DNA from: Pseudomonas sp. PB120 | GTDB lineage: Bacteria > Pseudomonadota > Gammaproteobacteria > Pseudomonadales > Pseudomonadaceae | Reading direction: 5' to 3' | Length of the DNA stretch: 64,000 bases | NCBI RefSeq assembly: GCF_009761815.1 | Contig: NZ_RWIN01000111.1 | Span: 1 to 64,000 of the forward strand | Part shown: piece by piece, positions 8,395 to 18,490 of the stretch | Layout: each line of letters begins with the position of its first letter | Position numbering within the stretch: position 1 is the first letter of the stretch | Notes under the pieces: model-generated | What the model was told of the DNA's origin: nothing | The model's database searches: none | The model's input: the letters and a program-made list of their open reading frames with translations, nothing else | Made by a program: the position numbers and the translations under genes

Positions 8395-9507
8395 TCAGTC
8401 GTTGAGCAAGCGCCCGTGACGCAGCGCTTCGCGCCCCGCCACCTTGGCCAGCCAGAAACCGGGTTGGGCATAACGCAGCCGTTCAATGGCAAACAGCACC
8501 CCGGACGTACCAGCACACACCGTGCTGACCCGATCCGATAACGGATCGATCACTTCGAAAATCTCGTCGCCGGCGTCAATCCATTCGCCCGGCTTACGCA
8601 GGAAACTGATCACGCCCGGATGCGGCGCGAACAACAATTCGGTGCCTTCGAACGGCATGCCTTCGCAAGGGTCTTGCGCAGGTTTCGGCCATTCGCCGCT
8701 AATCAAGCCTTGCTCGGCGAGGAACGCCAGAATGCCTTCGGCGTAAGCCTCGGCGTCCGCGCGGCCGGTATCGGCCTGGCCCCCTAATTCAATGGTAGTC
8801 GCCAGACAGGCCAGTGGAATCTGCGCATCCGGGAACTGACGCGACAGACGCAGCCACGGCAGCGAGCAGGCTTCGTCGAAGGAACTGCCACCGGAATCTT
8901 CCGCCAGCAAACCCACCTTCACATTCAGGTGCGCGGCCAGGGAACGCCATTGCGGCCAGTGTTGCGGCAACGCATACATGTGCAGCGCGGCTTCGGCGTC
9001 GCAGTGCAGATCCAGCACCACATCGGCGGTGCAGGCATGGCTGAGCAACACGCGTTGCATGCCTTGCAACTGACTGCTCGCCTCGGGCAATGCCGCGAGG
9101 TGATCGCTCATGGCCTGACGGATCAAGCGGATATTGGCGTGCGGATCATCGCCCAGATGCCCATCCAGCGCAGCGGCCACGGGCGCGCTCAGCTCGACGA
9201 AATCGCGGTTGAAATTCTTGCCGCTGCCCGCTTCGAAACGCCCTTGATGACTGCCTTGCAGCAATTGACCGAGGCCCAGTGGATTGGCCACCGGCACCAG
9301 CTCGATCACGCCGTTGAGCAAGCCTTGAGCCTCGAGTTCGGCCAGGCGCTTTTTCAGCTCCCAGGCCGTGCGCATGCCTGGCAATTCGTCGGCGTGCAGG
9401 CTGGCCTGGATGTAGGCCTTGCGCTCGCCGCTACCAAAGCGGAACACCGAAATCTGGCGTTCGCTACCGAGGTGGCTCCACGGCAATGGATGATCGATGC
9501 GTTCCAT
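8395..9507 (-). CDS. aotO: AotO, succinylglutamate desuccinylase/aspartoacylase-family protein in the arginine uptake operon
   Basis: A 370-residue M14-like zinc hydrolase-family protein. Zinc-ligand candidates are His38 and Glu41 in HADELPG and the His of VLDLHCD near residue 166; a C-terminal biotinyl-like barrel (FAPHPGVISFLRKPGEWIDAGD) is typical of the aspartoacylase branch. Its gene lies between permease aotM (1-nt gap) and ATPase aotP, so it is co-expressed with transport. It is not a membrane component; in P. aeruginosa aotO was reported as dispensable for uptake, and its substrate is unknown. It could deacylate an N-acyl amino acid. The family assignment is firm, the reaction is not. 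Confidence 0.88.
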   Translation of the reverse strand: MERIDHPLPWSHLGSERQISVFRFGSGERKAYIQASLHADELPGMRTAWELKKRLAELEAQGLLNGVIELVPVANPLGLGQLLQGSHQGRFEAGSGKNFNRDFVELSAPVAAALDGHLGDDPHANIRLIRQAMSDHLAALPEASSQLQGMQRVLLSHACTADVVLDLHCDAEAALHMYALPQHWPQWRSLAAHLNVKVGLLAEDSGGSSFDEACSLPWLRLSRQFPDAQIPLACLATTIELGGQADTGRADAEAYAEGILAFLAEQGLISGEWPKPAQDPCEGMPFEGTELLFAPHPGVISFLRKPGEWIDAGDEIFEVIDPLSDRVSTVCAGTSGVLFAIERLRYAQPGFWLAKVAGREALRHGRLLND

Positions 9508-9508
9508 A

Positions 9509-10207
9509 TCAGTGCTTCCGCGGGGCCAGATAGCCCAGCCAGCGGCGCTCGGCCAGTTTGAACAGCTTCACCAGGATGAAGGTCAGGCACAGGTAGAACA
9601 CGCCGGCGGTGATGTAGGCTTCGAACGGCAAGTAGAACTGGGCGTTGACCGTGCGCGCGGCACCGGTGATGTCGATCAGGGTCACGATGGACGCCAGGCT
9701 GGTGGTCTGCAGCATCATGATCACTTCGTTGCTGTACTGCGGCAGCGCCCGGCGCAGGGCCGATGGCAGCAGAATCCGCTTGTACATCTTGAAGCGCGAC
9801 ATGCCCATCGCCTTGGCCGCTTCGATCTCACCGTTCGGCGTAGCGCGCAGGCTGCCGGCGATGATTTCAGCAGTGTAGGCGCTGGTGTTGATCGCGAACG
9901 CCAGGCACGCACAGAACGTCGCGCTGGACAGCCATGGCCACAGGAAGCTTTCACGCACGGCTTCGAATTGCGCCAGACCGTAGTAGATCAAAAACAGCTG
10001 CACCAGCATCGGTGTGCCGCGGATCACGTAGGTGTAGAGCCAGGCCGTCATGTTGACGACCGCGTTCTTGGAGACGCGCATCAGCCCCAGCGGCAACGCA
10101 CACAACAGGCCGAAGAACAGCGACAGCGCGAGCAACTTGAGGGTGGTCACCAGGCCGCCGAGGTACAGCGGCAGGGCCTCCCAAATGACGTTGTAGTCGA
10201 AGATCAT
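9509..10207 (-). CDS. aotM: Arginine/ornithine ABC transporter permease AotM (HisM-like)
   Basis: One of two inner-membrane permeases of the importer. It is 232 residues with about five transmembrane helices and the binding-protein-dependent permease EAA loop (EIEAAKAMGMSRFKMYKRILLPSALR) that docks AotP. Its ATG overlaps the aotQ stop codon as ATGA, indicating translational coupling and equal stoichiometry. Confidence 0.94.
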   Translation of the reverse strand: MIFDYNVIWEALPLYLGGLVTTLKLLALSLFFGLLCALPLGLMRVSKNAVVNMTAWLYTYVIRGTPMLVQLFLIYYGLAQFEAVRESFLWPWLSSATFCACLAFAINTSAYTAEIIAGSLRATPNGEIEAAKAMGMSRFKMYKRILLPSALRRALPQYSNEVIMMLQTTSLASIVTLIDITGAARTVNAQFYLPFEAYITAGVFYLCLTFILVKLFKLAERRWLGYLAPRKH

Positions 10208-10893
10208 AGATCAGCCGCCCTTACGCCTACCGAGTAGCGCTTCTCAAGGTGACGCAATGCCAGCAACGAGACGCTGGTGATCACCAGGTACATCGCCGCC
10301 ACTGCGAGGAAGAAGGTGAAAGGCTCGCGGGTGGCATCTGCCGCCTGCTTGGCCTTGAACATCATGTCTTGCAGACCGACCACCGAAATCAGCGCGGTGG
10401 CCTTGGTCAGTACCAGCCAGTTGTTGGTAAAGCCCGGAATCGCCAAGCGAATCATCTGTGGCACCAACACCCGGAAGAACACCTGAAAACTGCTCATGCC
10501 GTACGCCATGCCGGCTTCTGCCTGACCTTTCGGGATCGCCATGAAGGCGCCACGGAACGTCTCCGACAGGTACGCACCGAAGATGAAGCCCAGGGTGCCG
10601 ATACCGGCGGCCAACGGGTTCAGGTCGATGTAATCGTCATAGCCCAGCATCGGTGCGACGCGGTTGAGCAGGTCCTGACCGCCGTAGAAAATCAGCAGGA
10701 TCAGCACCAGGTCGGGAATACCGCGGATCACCGTGGAATACAGATCGCCCAGCCACGCCAGCCAGCGCACCGGCGAAAGACGCAGCGCAACGCCGATCAG
10801 ACCCAGAACGATGGCCAGGGCCATGGACGACAAGGCGAGCTGAAGCGTCAACCATGCGCCATCGAGGATGACAGCCCCGTAGCCTTTCAACAT
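10204..10893 (-). CDS. aotQ: Arginine/ornithine ABC transporter permease AotQ (HisQ-like)
   Basis: The partner permease, 229 residues, with several membrane helices and an EAA-type loop (GQAEAGMAYGMSSFQVFFRVLVP). It is separated from aotJ by 90 nt that carry a hairpin with a T-run, so the membrane components are probably made at lower levels than the binding protein. It overlaps aotM by 4 nt. Confidence 0.94.
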   Translation of the reverse strand: MLKGYGAVILDGAWLTLQLALSSMALAIVLGLIGVALRLSPVRWLAWLGDLYSTVIRGIPDLVLILLIFYGGQDLLNRVAPMLGYDDYIDLNPLAAGIGTLGFIFGAYLSETFRGAFMAIPKGQAEAGMAYGMSSFQVFFRVLVPQMIRLAIPGFTNNWLVLTKATALISVVGLQDMMFKAKQAADATREPFTFFLAVAAMYLVITSVSLLALRHLEKRYSVGVRAADL

Positions 10894-10916
10894 GATTCAG
10901 GTCCTCGAAAGTTGGG

Positions 10917-10962
10917 ATGAAAAAATGGCGCAAACCTCAGAGATCCTGTTGCTTGCGCCATT
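10917..10962 (-). terminator. Intra-operon terminator/attenuator between aotJ and aotQ
   Basis: A perfect 10-bp stem, AATGGCGCAA (10924-10933) with TTGCGCCATT (10953-10962), loop 19 nt. On the minus strand it is followed by a T-run (CCATTTTTTCAT). It lies just after aotJ, where partial termination would give excess binding protein over permease. Confidence 0.7.
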
Positions 10963-10983
10963 CGGGCTTGTCGCCGGGACGTG

Positions 10984-11757
10984 TTACTTGCCGTAGATAT
11001 CGAAGGCGAAGTACTTGTCCTGGATTTGCTTGTACTTGCCGTTCTCGCGAATGGCAGCGATCGCGGTGTTGATCTTGTCTTTCAGCGCGTCGCCCTTGCG
11101 AACCGCGATGCCTACGCCGTCGCCGAAGTATTTGACGTCGGTGAAGGCCGGACCAACGAACGCGAAGCCTTTGCCGGCGTCGGTTTTCAGGAAACCGTCA
11201 TCCAGCAGCGTAGCGTCTGCCACGGTGCCGTCGAGGCGACCGGCAGCCACGTCGAGGTAAATTTCGTTCTGCGAACCGTACGGCTTGATCTCGGCACCCA
11301 GCGGGGCCAGGACTTCGCGGGCGAAACGCTCGTGGATCGAACCACGTTGCACGCCGATGTTCTTGCCCTTCAGCTCAGCCAGGCTGTCGCTGACCGGAGT
11401 GCCGGCCTTCATGACCAGGCGCGCCGGGGTGTTGTAGTACTTGTTGGTGAAGTCCACGGACTTCTTGCGGTCTTCAGTGATCGACATGGACGACAGGATC
11501 GCGTCGATCTTGCGCACTTTGAGTGCAGGGATCAGACCGTCGAACTCTTGCTCGACCCAGACGCACTTGACCTGCATCTGCTCGCACAGGGCGTTGCCGA
11601 TGTCGTAGTCGAAACCAACGATGCTGCCGTCCGGTGCTTTGGAAGCGAACGGAGGGTAAGCCGCTTCGATACCGATTTTCAGAGGTTTTTCATCGGCGAA
11701 GGTTGGCAGGGACAGCACGGACAGTGCCAGGGCGCCAAGCAGCACGAGTTTCTTCAT
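10984..11757 (-). CDS. aotJ: Periplasmic arginine/ornithine-binding protein AotJ
   Basis: A 257-residue solute-binding protein of the Lys/Arg/Orn/His family that delivers arginine and ornithine to AotQM. The signal peptide MKKLVLLGALALSVLSLPTFA is cleaved before DEKPLKIG. The mature part has the family opening IGIEAAYPPFASKAPDG and the FDYDIGNALCEQM segment. First gene of aotJQMOP-argR. A strong hairpin after its stop codon suggests higher expression than downstream genes. An ArgR-like half-site lies about 170 nt upstream. Confidence 0.95.
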   Translation of the reverse strand: MKKLVLLGALALSVLSLPTFADEKPLKIGIEAAYPPFASKAPDGSIVGFDYDIGNALCEQMQVKCVWVEQEFDGLIPALKVRKIDAILSSMSITEDRKKSVDFTNKYYNTPARLVMKAGTPVSDSLAELKGKNIGVQRGSIHERFAREVLAPLGAEIKPYGSQNEIYLDVAAGRLDGTVADATLLDDGFLKTDAGKGFAFVGPAFTDVKYFGDGVGIAVRKGDALKDKINTAIAAIRENGKYKQIQDKYFAFDIYGK

Positions 11758-11925
11758 CTTGGGACTCCATCGGTAAAGGGCTAAAACGGCAGAGTGAGCG
11801 ACGGCCCAATATGCGAGTGAGTGGAACCTGAAAGCGTTGCCGCGCTGCAGGAATCGCGCTTTTTTTTAAACGCGAGCAACAACGAGCGAGTGATCGGCAT
11901 TCTAACGACAGGCCCGAAGCCGATA

Positions 11926-11941
11926 TTTCTTCAATGCGACA
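11926..11941 (-). promoter_or_regulatory. Candidate ArgR half-site upstream of aotJ
   Basis: Minus-strand TGTCGC-N8-AA, sharing the longer string TGTCGCATTG with the site upstream of aruC at 1489-1504. A second TGTCG lies 31 nt downstream. It sits in the 11758-12456 intergenic stretch, which otherwise holds AT-rich DNA, a REP element (12271-12366) and the acs terminator; I see no gene there. Confidence 0.45.
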
Positions 11942-12270
11942 ACAAATTACAGAAGCACCGAGAAAGCCGCTTGGGCGCGTTGACAGCTCTGCAAATTCAT
12001 GCAAGAGCAAAAGACAGTGAACCGATATACATAGCAAATTGCGGGCCTATTATTGGCAAAGCCTTCTAATCCGGCAAGTGCAGCGTGGGTTCTTATTTTT
12101 GGCGGGACGTATGGGTGCGCTGATGCGGGGCTTTGCGTTTCCCATCGCCCCGTATCGGCGCGGGCGGTTACACATTCAGTTACTTGAAGGGTGGCGGGTA
12201 ACAGTGGGAAATGGGCTGCGGGGGAAGCCGATAATTATTGGCTGGGGTTTATGGGGTGTTCGATAGATCG

Positions 12271-12366
12271 CCATCGCGAGCAGGCTCACTCCTACAGGGG
12301 ATCTGCGTCTGGCACGCAATCTTCATCCACTGGAGATCCACTGTGGGAGTGAGCCTGCTCGCGATG
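12271..12366. repeat. REP-type inverted repeat (GAGC-nn-GCTCGCGATGG class)
   Basis: The CCATCGCGAGCAGGCTCACT arm at 12271 is mirrored by an arm ending in GCCTGCTCGCGATG at 12366, with CTCCTACAGG and CTGTGGGAG facing the spacer. It lies between the acs terminator and the aotJ promoter region. Confidence 0.85.
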
Positions 12367-12401
12367 AGGCCCTATCAGGCAACACAAAACCATCAGCCAA
12401 T

Positions 12402-12439
12402 AAAAAACCCCACCAGGCTCAACACCTGGCAGGGGTTTA
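12402..12439 (-). terminator. Rho-independent terminator of acs
   Basis: On the minus strand AAACCCCTGCCAGG pairs with CCTGGTGGGGTTT around a short loop and is followed by a T-run. It lies 18 nt after the acs stop codon. Confidence 0.85.
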
Positions 12440-12456
12440 ATAACGCCAAACGCTAC

Positions 12457-14412
<1,956 letters not shown>

Positions 14413-14545
14413 CTTTCTTACCTCGGTGAAATAGTTGTTTTTGTATGACTCCGTTGTAGCCGGGCCGGGGCTATAGAACCATTCGACGATGGTAGTAACA
14501 AGCCCCTACAAAACATCGTGATAAGCCCACCCGGACACACGCGCC

Positions 14546-14650
14546 CCTGTAGGAGCGAGCCTGCTCGCGATGGTCGTCAACGATAACGCGCCCCTCCTGA
14601 CACCCCGTGGCGCTCTCAGGTTTATCGCCAGCAAACTGGCTCCTACAAGG
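14546..14650. repeat. Degenerate REP-type inverted repeat
   Basis: The left arm CTGTAGGAGCGAGCCTGCTCGC is a standard REP arm. The right arm (TATCGCCAGCAAACTGGCTCCTACA) belongs to a diverged variant, so the pair is imperfect. It lies in the acs/DUF2790 intergenic region; 14413-14896 shows no gene. Confidence 0.7.
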
Positions 14651-14896
14651 TCAGCATCTGCCCACCAACACGTTATTCGGTGATTGTTACGAAAACTGTC
14701 AAAGGTGTTTATCAAAAGCCCACCTATATGAATCCCGACCCCACGCCTAAAATCCACCTCGCCAACAAGGCAAACCCTGATTAACCAAGTTACAGCCCCC
14801 ACGAAGGCAGTTAATCAAACACCCGGTAATGAAGTTCCACACGCAACCCCAAAAAGGTTGCGTGACCCCACTCGACCTCTAAAAGGTAAAACTGAA

Positions 14897-15160
14897 ATGA
14901 AAGCTTTATTAGTTCTAGTCCTCAGCAGCCTGTGCGCAACAGCGATGGCAGACGAGGCCCAGACTGATGTCGCACAGCAACAACCCGCCGTTGAGGAATA
15001 CACTTACTCCACTCACCTGGACATCGCCAAAGTTGTTTCCATGAGCGAAATCCCGAATGTGTGTGAAGTGGTACCGGCGAAAATGGAATACGACGACTCG
15101 AAAGGTCAACGCCACATTCTGAGTTACCTTGTCATGGGTAACGGCTGCTCCAACGGCTAA
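14897..15160 (+). CDS. DUF2790 family small exported protein
   Basis: An 87-residue protein with signal peptide MKALLVLVLSSLCATAMA cleaved before DEAQ. The C-terminal CEVVPAKMEY..GQRHILSY.VMGNGC pattern is characteristic of DUF2790, a family largely confined to Pseudomonas. Two cysteines (in NVCEVV and GNGCSNG) could form a disulfide in the periplasm. The start at 14897 is chosen because it follows AAAGGT and gives a clean signal peptide; an upstream in-frame ATG at 14858 would mask it. Function unknown; some family members respond to copper or other stress, which is not evident here. Confidence 0.85.
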   Translation: MKALLVLVLSSLCATAMADEAQTDVAQQQPAVEEYTYSTHLDIAKVVSMSEIPNVCEVVPAKMEYDDSKGQRHILSYLVMGNGCSNG

Positions 15161-15347
15161 TCCCCCGCACTCCCCCTTAACGGTTCGACCCACCCGCCTC
15201 GTTGATCAGGCAGATGAAGCGCCGGACCGTATATATCGATTTAATTGATTCTTTTAAGCATTTATTTGCGCTTTTTAATCGAATTGATCGGCGTAACATG
15301 AAATCCATACCAAGGCACACAACGCCAACGAACCTGGAGCAAACACC

Positions 15348-15662
15348 ATGAAAACCAAACTGATCCTCGCCCTGACCCTGTCTGTGCTGGCCGCCAACAC
15401 CTTCGCCGCCGACGGTTACGACCGCACCGGCTCGGCCGCTTTCACCACCGAAGCCGCTGTCGCTGCTGACGGTTACGACCACACCGGTTCGGCCTCCTTC
15501 GCCGCCGATGGTGCCGATCACGTCGGTGCAGGCAAACTGGCTTCCGATGGTTTTGATCACACTGGCGCTGCCAAAGTCGCGGCTGACGGCTCCGATCACA
15601 CCGGTGCCGCCAAAGTGGCTGCCGATGGTGCCGACCACGTAGGTGCCGCTCGCCTGAGCTAA
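15348..15662 (+). CDS. Small exported protein made of tandem 13-residue Asp/His repeats
   Basis: A 104-residue protein with signal peptide MKTKLILALTLSVLAANTFA. The whole mature part is six tandem units of about 13 residues with consensus AADG-x-DHTGAAKV; the first unit carries a 5-residue insertion. Each unit keeps Asp-Gly-x-Asp-His/Arg, giving regularly spaced acidic and His side chains that could bind metal or form a repetitive fold. GGAG precedes the ATG and a hairpin follows the stop codon, so it is a single-gene unit. I do not recognise a function. Confidence 0.8.
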   Translation: MKTKLILALTLSVLAANTFAADGYDRTGSAAFTTEAAVAADGYDHTGSASFAADGADHVGAGKLASDGFDHTGAAKVAADGSDHTGAAKVAADGADHVGAARLS

Positions 15663-15680
15663 TCCTCGAGCGTGACTTAC

Positions 15681-15707
15681 AGCCCGGCTTCGGTCGGGCT
15701 TAGTTGT
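15681..15707 (+). terminator. Probable terminator after the repeat protein gene
   Basis: AGCCCG (15681-15686) pairs with CGGGCT (15695-15700) around an 8-nt loop, followed by the T-rich TAGTTGTG. The T-run is weak. Confidence 0.55.
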
Positions 15708-15735
15708 GTCTGGGGCCACCGAAAACCGACTCAAA

Positions 15736-15751
15736 ACACAACATGTAGTGA
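15736..15751 (+). promoter_or_regulatory. Candidate NrdR box upstream of nrdB
   Basis: ACACAACATGTAGTGA matches the NrdR-box consensus acaCwAtATaTwGtgt at 13 of 16 positions. NrdR represses ribonucleotide reductase genes. A second box at the usual helical spacing was not found, which lowers confidence. It is 428 nt upstream of the nrdB start. Confidence 0.4.
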
Positions 15752-15929
15752 AAAAACCGATTTTCTGGCTATTTTTTGAACAAAAAAGTAGTACGTCAAA
15801 ATTTATAAAAAAAAATCTGCACCCGCGATCTCCAGTCAAAGCCCTATAAACCCTCGCTCCGACCGAAAAACCCTCCTTCTCGACCGCTCCGTGCGCGGAT
15901 TCGCCCCACCACGGCCGCAAAAATTTCCC

Positions 15930-15935
15930 TATAAT
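15930..15935 (+). promoter_or_regulatory. nrdB: Perfect -10 TATAAT in the nrdB leader
   Basis: TATAAT stands in otherwise GC-rich DNA; the -35 is poor. Transcription from here would give a leader of roughly 240 nt carrying the hairpin at 16102-16157. I see no gene in 15710-16179. Confidence 0.45.
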
Positions 15936-16101
15936 GCCGACTTAAACGGGCCTGCAATATTCCCTTACAGGGGATGACAGCCAGTCCGAAGCCCAGGCCG
16001 ACGTCGTCAACGACTGCAGCGCCATCAGCGGCTCTCGGAACCCCGTAAAAAATTCTGTTTATTTGCCTGCGTGTACCGCTGCAAAAAACGCTATCCAACG
16101 C

Positions 16102-16157
16102 GGCCAGACCGGTCGTGTGAAAAACCAACCGATCAGTTTTCACACGGGCATCTGGCC
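16102..16157 (+). promoter_or_regulatory. Strong hairpin in the nrdB leader
   Basis: Outer stem GGCCAGA (16102-16108) with TCTGGCC (16151-16157); inner 10-bp stem CGTGTGAAAA (16114-16123) with TTTTCACACG (16137-16146). It ends 6 nt before the AGGAGA ribosome site of nrdB. There is no T-run, so it is more likely a stability or translation element than a terminator. Confidence 0.6.
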
Positions 16158-16179
16158 CTCACGCAGGAGACGACACGTC

Positions 16180-17430
16180 ATGCTGAGCTGGGACGAATTC
16201 GACAAAGAAGACAGCGCCGAAGCTGTGGTTAAAGGCGCCAACGCCGGCCACGCGACAGAAGCCAACATGGACCGCCTCGACACCGCTGGCGGTGTTGCCG
16301 CTCAAGAAGCTCGCGCTGTAACCGCGTCCGACTCCGCCGCCATCGCTCGCGCCAAGGCTGCCCTGGACAACCTCGACGTCGCCGAAGGCCTCGCCGAACT
16401 CGAAGGCGCCTCCGCCCGTGTCGCCGTTGACGAAAAGCGCATGATCAACTGCCGCGCCGACCTCAACCAACTCGTACCGTTCAAGTACGACTGGGCCTGG
16501 CAGAAGTATCTGGACGGTTGCGCCAACCACTGGATGCCGCAAGAAGTCAACATGACCGCCGACATCGCCCTCTGGAAAGACCCGGAAGGCCTGACCGACG
16601 ACGAGCGCCGCATCGTGATGCGCAACCTCGGCTTCTTCTCCACCGCCGACTCCCTGGTTGCCAACAACCTGGTCCTGGCCGTGTACCGCCTGATCACCAA
16701 CCCGGAATGCCGCCAGTACATCCTGCGCCAGGCGTTCGAAGAGGCGATCCACACCCACGCCTACCAGTACTGCATCGAATCGTTGGCCATGGATGAAGGC
16801 GAGATCTTCAACATGTACCACGAGATCCCATCGGTCGCGAAAAAAGCCACCTGGGGCCTGAAGTACACCCGCTCGATCTCCGATCCGAAGTTCGAAACCG
16901 GCACCGTCGAAACCGACAAAGAACTGCTGCGCAACCTGATCGCCTACTACTGCGTTCTGGAAGGCATCTTCTTCTACTGCGGCTTCACCCAAATCCTCTC
17001 CATGGGCCGCCGCAACAAAATGACCGGCGTCGCCGAGCAGTTCCAATACATCCTGCGCGACGAATCCATGCACCTGAACTTCGGCATCGACGTGATCAAC
17101 CAGATCAAAATCGAAAACCCGCACCTGTGGGATGCCGAGATGAAGGAAGAGGCTTCGCAGATGATCCTGCAAGGCACTCAGCTTGAGATCGAATATGCGC
17201 GTGACACCATGCCTCGCGGCGTGTTGGGCATGAATGCGGCGATGATGGAGGATTACCTGAAGTTCATCGCTAACCGTCGCTTGTCGCAGATTGGTTTGAA
17301 GGAAGAGTATCCGGGGACTACGAATCCGTTCCCTTGGATGAGCGAGATTATGGACTTGAAGAAAGAGAAGAATTTCTTTGAGACTCGGGTTATTGAGTAT
17401 CAGACTGGTGGGGCGCTTAGCTGGGATTAA
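16180..17430 (+). CDS. nrdB: Class Ia ribonucleoside-diphosphate reductase beta subunit
   Basis: The radical-generating small subunit of ribonucleotide reductase; with NrdA it makes deoxynucleotides. 416 residues, with an N-terminal extension of about 80 charged residues usual in Pseudomonas. Iron-ligand candidates are Asp157, Glu188 and His191 in EEAIHTHAY, plus Glu and His in the later RDESMHLNFG segment; Tyr195 matches the radical tyrosine. The ATG at 16180 follows AGGAGA; an upstream in-frame start is unlikely. nrdA, usually near nrdB in this genus, is absent from the neighbouring genes. A strong leader hairpin, a candidate NrdR box and a terminator frame the gene. Confidence 0.96.
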   Translation: MLSWDEFDKEDSAEAVVKGANAGHATEANMDRLDTAGGVAAQEARAVTASDSAAIARAKAALDNLDVAEGLAELEGASARVAVDEKRMINCRADLNQLVPFKYDWAWQKYLDGCANHWMPQEVNMTADIALWKDPEGLTDDERRIVMRNLGFFSTADSLVANNLVLAVYRLITNPECRQYILRQAFEEAIHTHAYQYCIESLAMDEGEIFNMYHEIPSVAKKATWGLKYTRSISDPKFETGTVETDKELLRNLIAYYCVLEGIFFYCGFTQILSMGRRNKMTGVAEQFQYILRDESMHLNFGIDVINQIKIENPHLWDAEMKEEASQMILQGTQLEIEYARDTMPRGVLGMNAAMMEDYLKFIANRRLSQIGLKEEYPGTTNPFPWMSEIMDLKKEKNFFETRVIEYQTGGALSWD

Positions 17431-17486
17431 TTTCCGAGCTCGCCACGATTTGATGATTGCAATCTGAATCGTCGAATCGAAAAAGC

Positions 17487-17515
17487 AAAAGCCCCGATCT
17501 GATCGGGGCTTTTTT
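17487..17515 (+). terminator. Rho-independent terminator of nrdB
   Basis: AAAAGCCCCGATC pairs with GATCGGGGCTTTT, giving a long stem with a two-nt core and a T-run to 17515. Confidence 0.9.
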
Positions 17516-17746
17516 GTTGAGGAATGAATAACCCTTTTCAATCCCTACGTCGCTACGCCAAAACTCCTACAGATCTTCCAGCCACTTCCGCATTGATGCC
17601 CACTCAAAGCACCTCTAAGCTCAATTGCAGGTGCCTAAGAAACGCCCAACGTAGAAGCCACTCCGTCACACAGTAATCGCGCATGTCTCGAAGACATACG
17701 TACGATTTTCTGTTTGAAGAGAACGCTTGTTGGGATTTCTTTAAGT

Positions 17747-17790
17747 CCTCTACGTCGGGTTTTGGCCCTCTCAAACTTCACACGTAGAGG
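17747..17790 (+). promoter_or_regulatory. 9-bp inverted repeat upstream of the BRO-N gene
   Basis: CCTCTACGT (17747-17755) and ACGTAGAGG (17782-17790) are exact complements separated by 26 nt, 58 nt before the BRO-N start. It could be an operator or an RNA stem. Nothing else is recognised in 17541-17846. Confidence 0.45.
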
Positions 17791-17847
17791 TAATGGATAT
17801 GCCGACACAAAGACCACTCCGCTCATCCTCCTTCTCGGAGATCGGTC

Positions 17848-18423
17848 ATGCCTGATCCGATCATTCCAACACGCTTCGCACGCCACAACCTTCACCTTCA
17901 TGCCCTCCTTTTGGAAAACCAACCATGGTTCTGCGCCCGCGATCTCGGTCGCCTAATGGGCTTCCATCTAAGTGATCGCGTGGTGAGCAAACTGGACGAG
18001 GATCAGCGACATACGTTGCTGATTGAGTACTACGGACAATCTGAGCAACGACTAATGCTCAGCGAATCCGGTGCTTATGCGTTGTTGGTGTATCACTACG
18101 CGCCCGGGAACCGGTTATTGCGTGAGTGGTTGACCCACCAAGTGGTCCCGGCCTTACGCGATGCGGGGCAATGGAAGAATGCAGATCGGCCGATGTTAAG
18201 TTTGTTGGACTGGCCAGATATGTCGCTGAGCCTGTTGCATTGGCAGGATGAAGGCTGGATTCGGCTACGAGACATGCCCTTTCTGTTACTCGGTCGTACA
18301 CGTCGGAGCGTGCCTGCGGTTAAGCCTTGGTGGCGAAAGGTTTTGGAGGCGTTTAAGTCTTCAAAGCATTCTGTTGGTAGGTTTTGTAGGACCGACCGAA
18401 AGAAGCGTCGGCATTTTCTGTAG
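17848..18423 (+). CDS. BRO-N domain (prophage antirepressor-like) protein
   Basis: A 191-residue protein whose first about 115 residues are a BRO-N domain: WFCARDLGRLMGF, then SESGAYALLVYHYAPGNRLLREWLTHQVVPALRDAG. This domain binds DNA and is typical of phage antirepressors and large DNA viruses. The C-terminal about 75 residues are basic (ending CRTDRKKRRHFL) and do not match a common KilA-C domain. GGAG lies upstream of the ATG. It is followed by an HNH nuclease gene and has no phage structural genes near it, so it is a remnant or a domesticated regulator. Confidence 0.8.
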   Translation: MPDPIIPTRFARHNLHLHALLLENQPWFCARDLGRLMGFHLSDRVVSKLDEDQRHTLLIEYYGQSEQRLMLSESGAYALLVYHYAPGNRLLREWLTHQVVPALRDAGQWKNADRPMLSLLDWPDMSLSLLHWQDEGWIRLRDMPFLLLGRTRRSVPAVKPWWRKVLEAFKSSKHSVGRFCRTDRKKRRHFL

Positions 18424-18462
18424 GAATTTTCGTAGACAGTCGTAATGGCCACTCAGTATCGT

Positions 18463-18483
18463 CCGAGGGTTTTCAGCCCTCGG
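18463..18483 (+). promoter_or_regulatory. Hairpin between the BRO-N and HNH genes
   Basis: CCGAGGG (18463-18469) pairs with CCCTCGG (18477-18483) around TTTTCAG. It ends 7 nt before the HNH start codon and would occlude the ribosome-binding region, whose Shine-Dalgarno is otherwise poor. It could control translation or end the BRO-N transcript; no T-run follows. Confidence 0.5.
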
Positions 18484-18490
18484 CGATTGT

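Noticed and set aside
15410..15660. Regular 39-nt repeats resembling a CRISPR array
   Set aside because: The period is exactly 13 codons and the copies vary at third positions; they encode the repeats of the exported protein.
17714..17956. 80-codon frame overlapping the BRO-N start in another phase
   Set aside because: It overlaps the BRO-N gene, which has a better ribosome site and a clear domain; possible leader peptide but unsupported.
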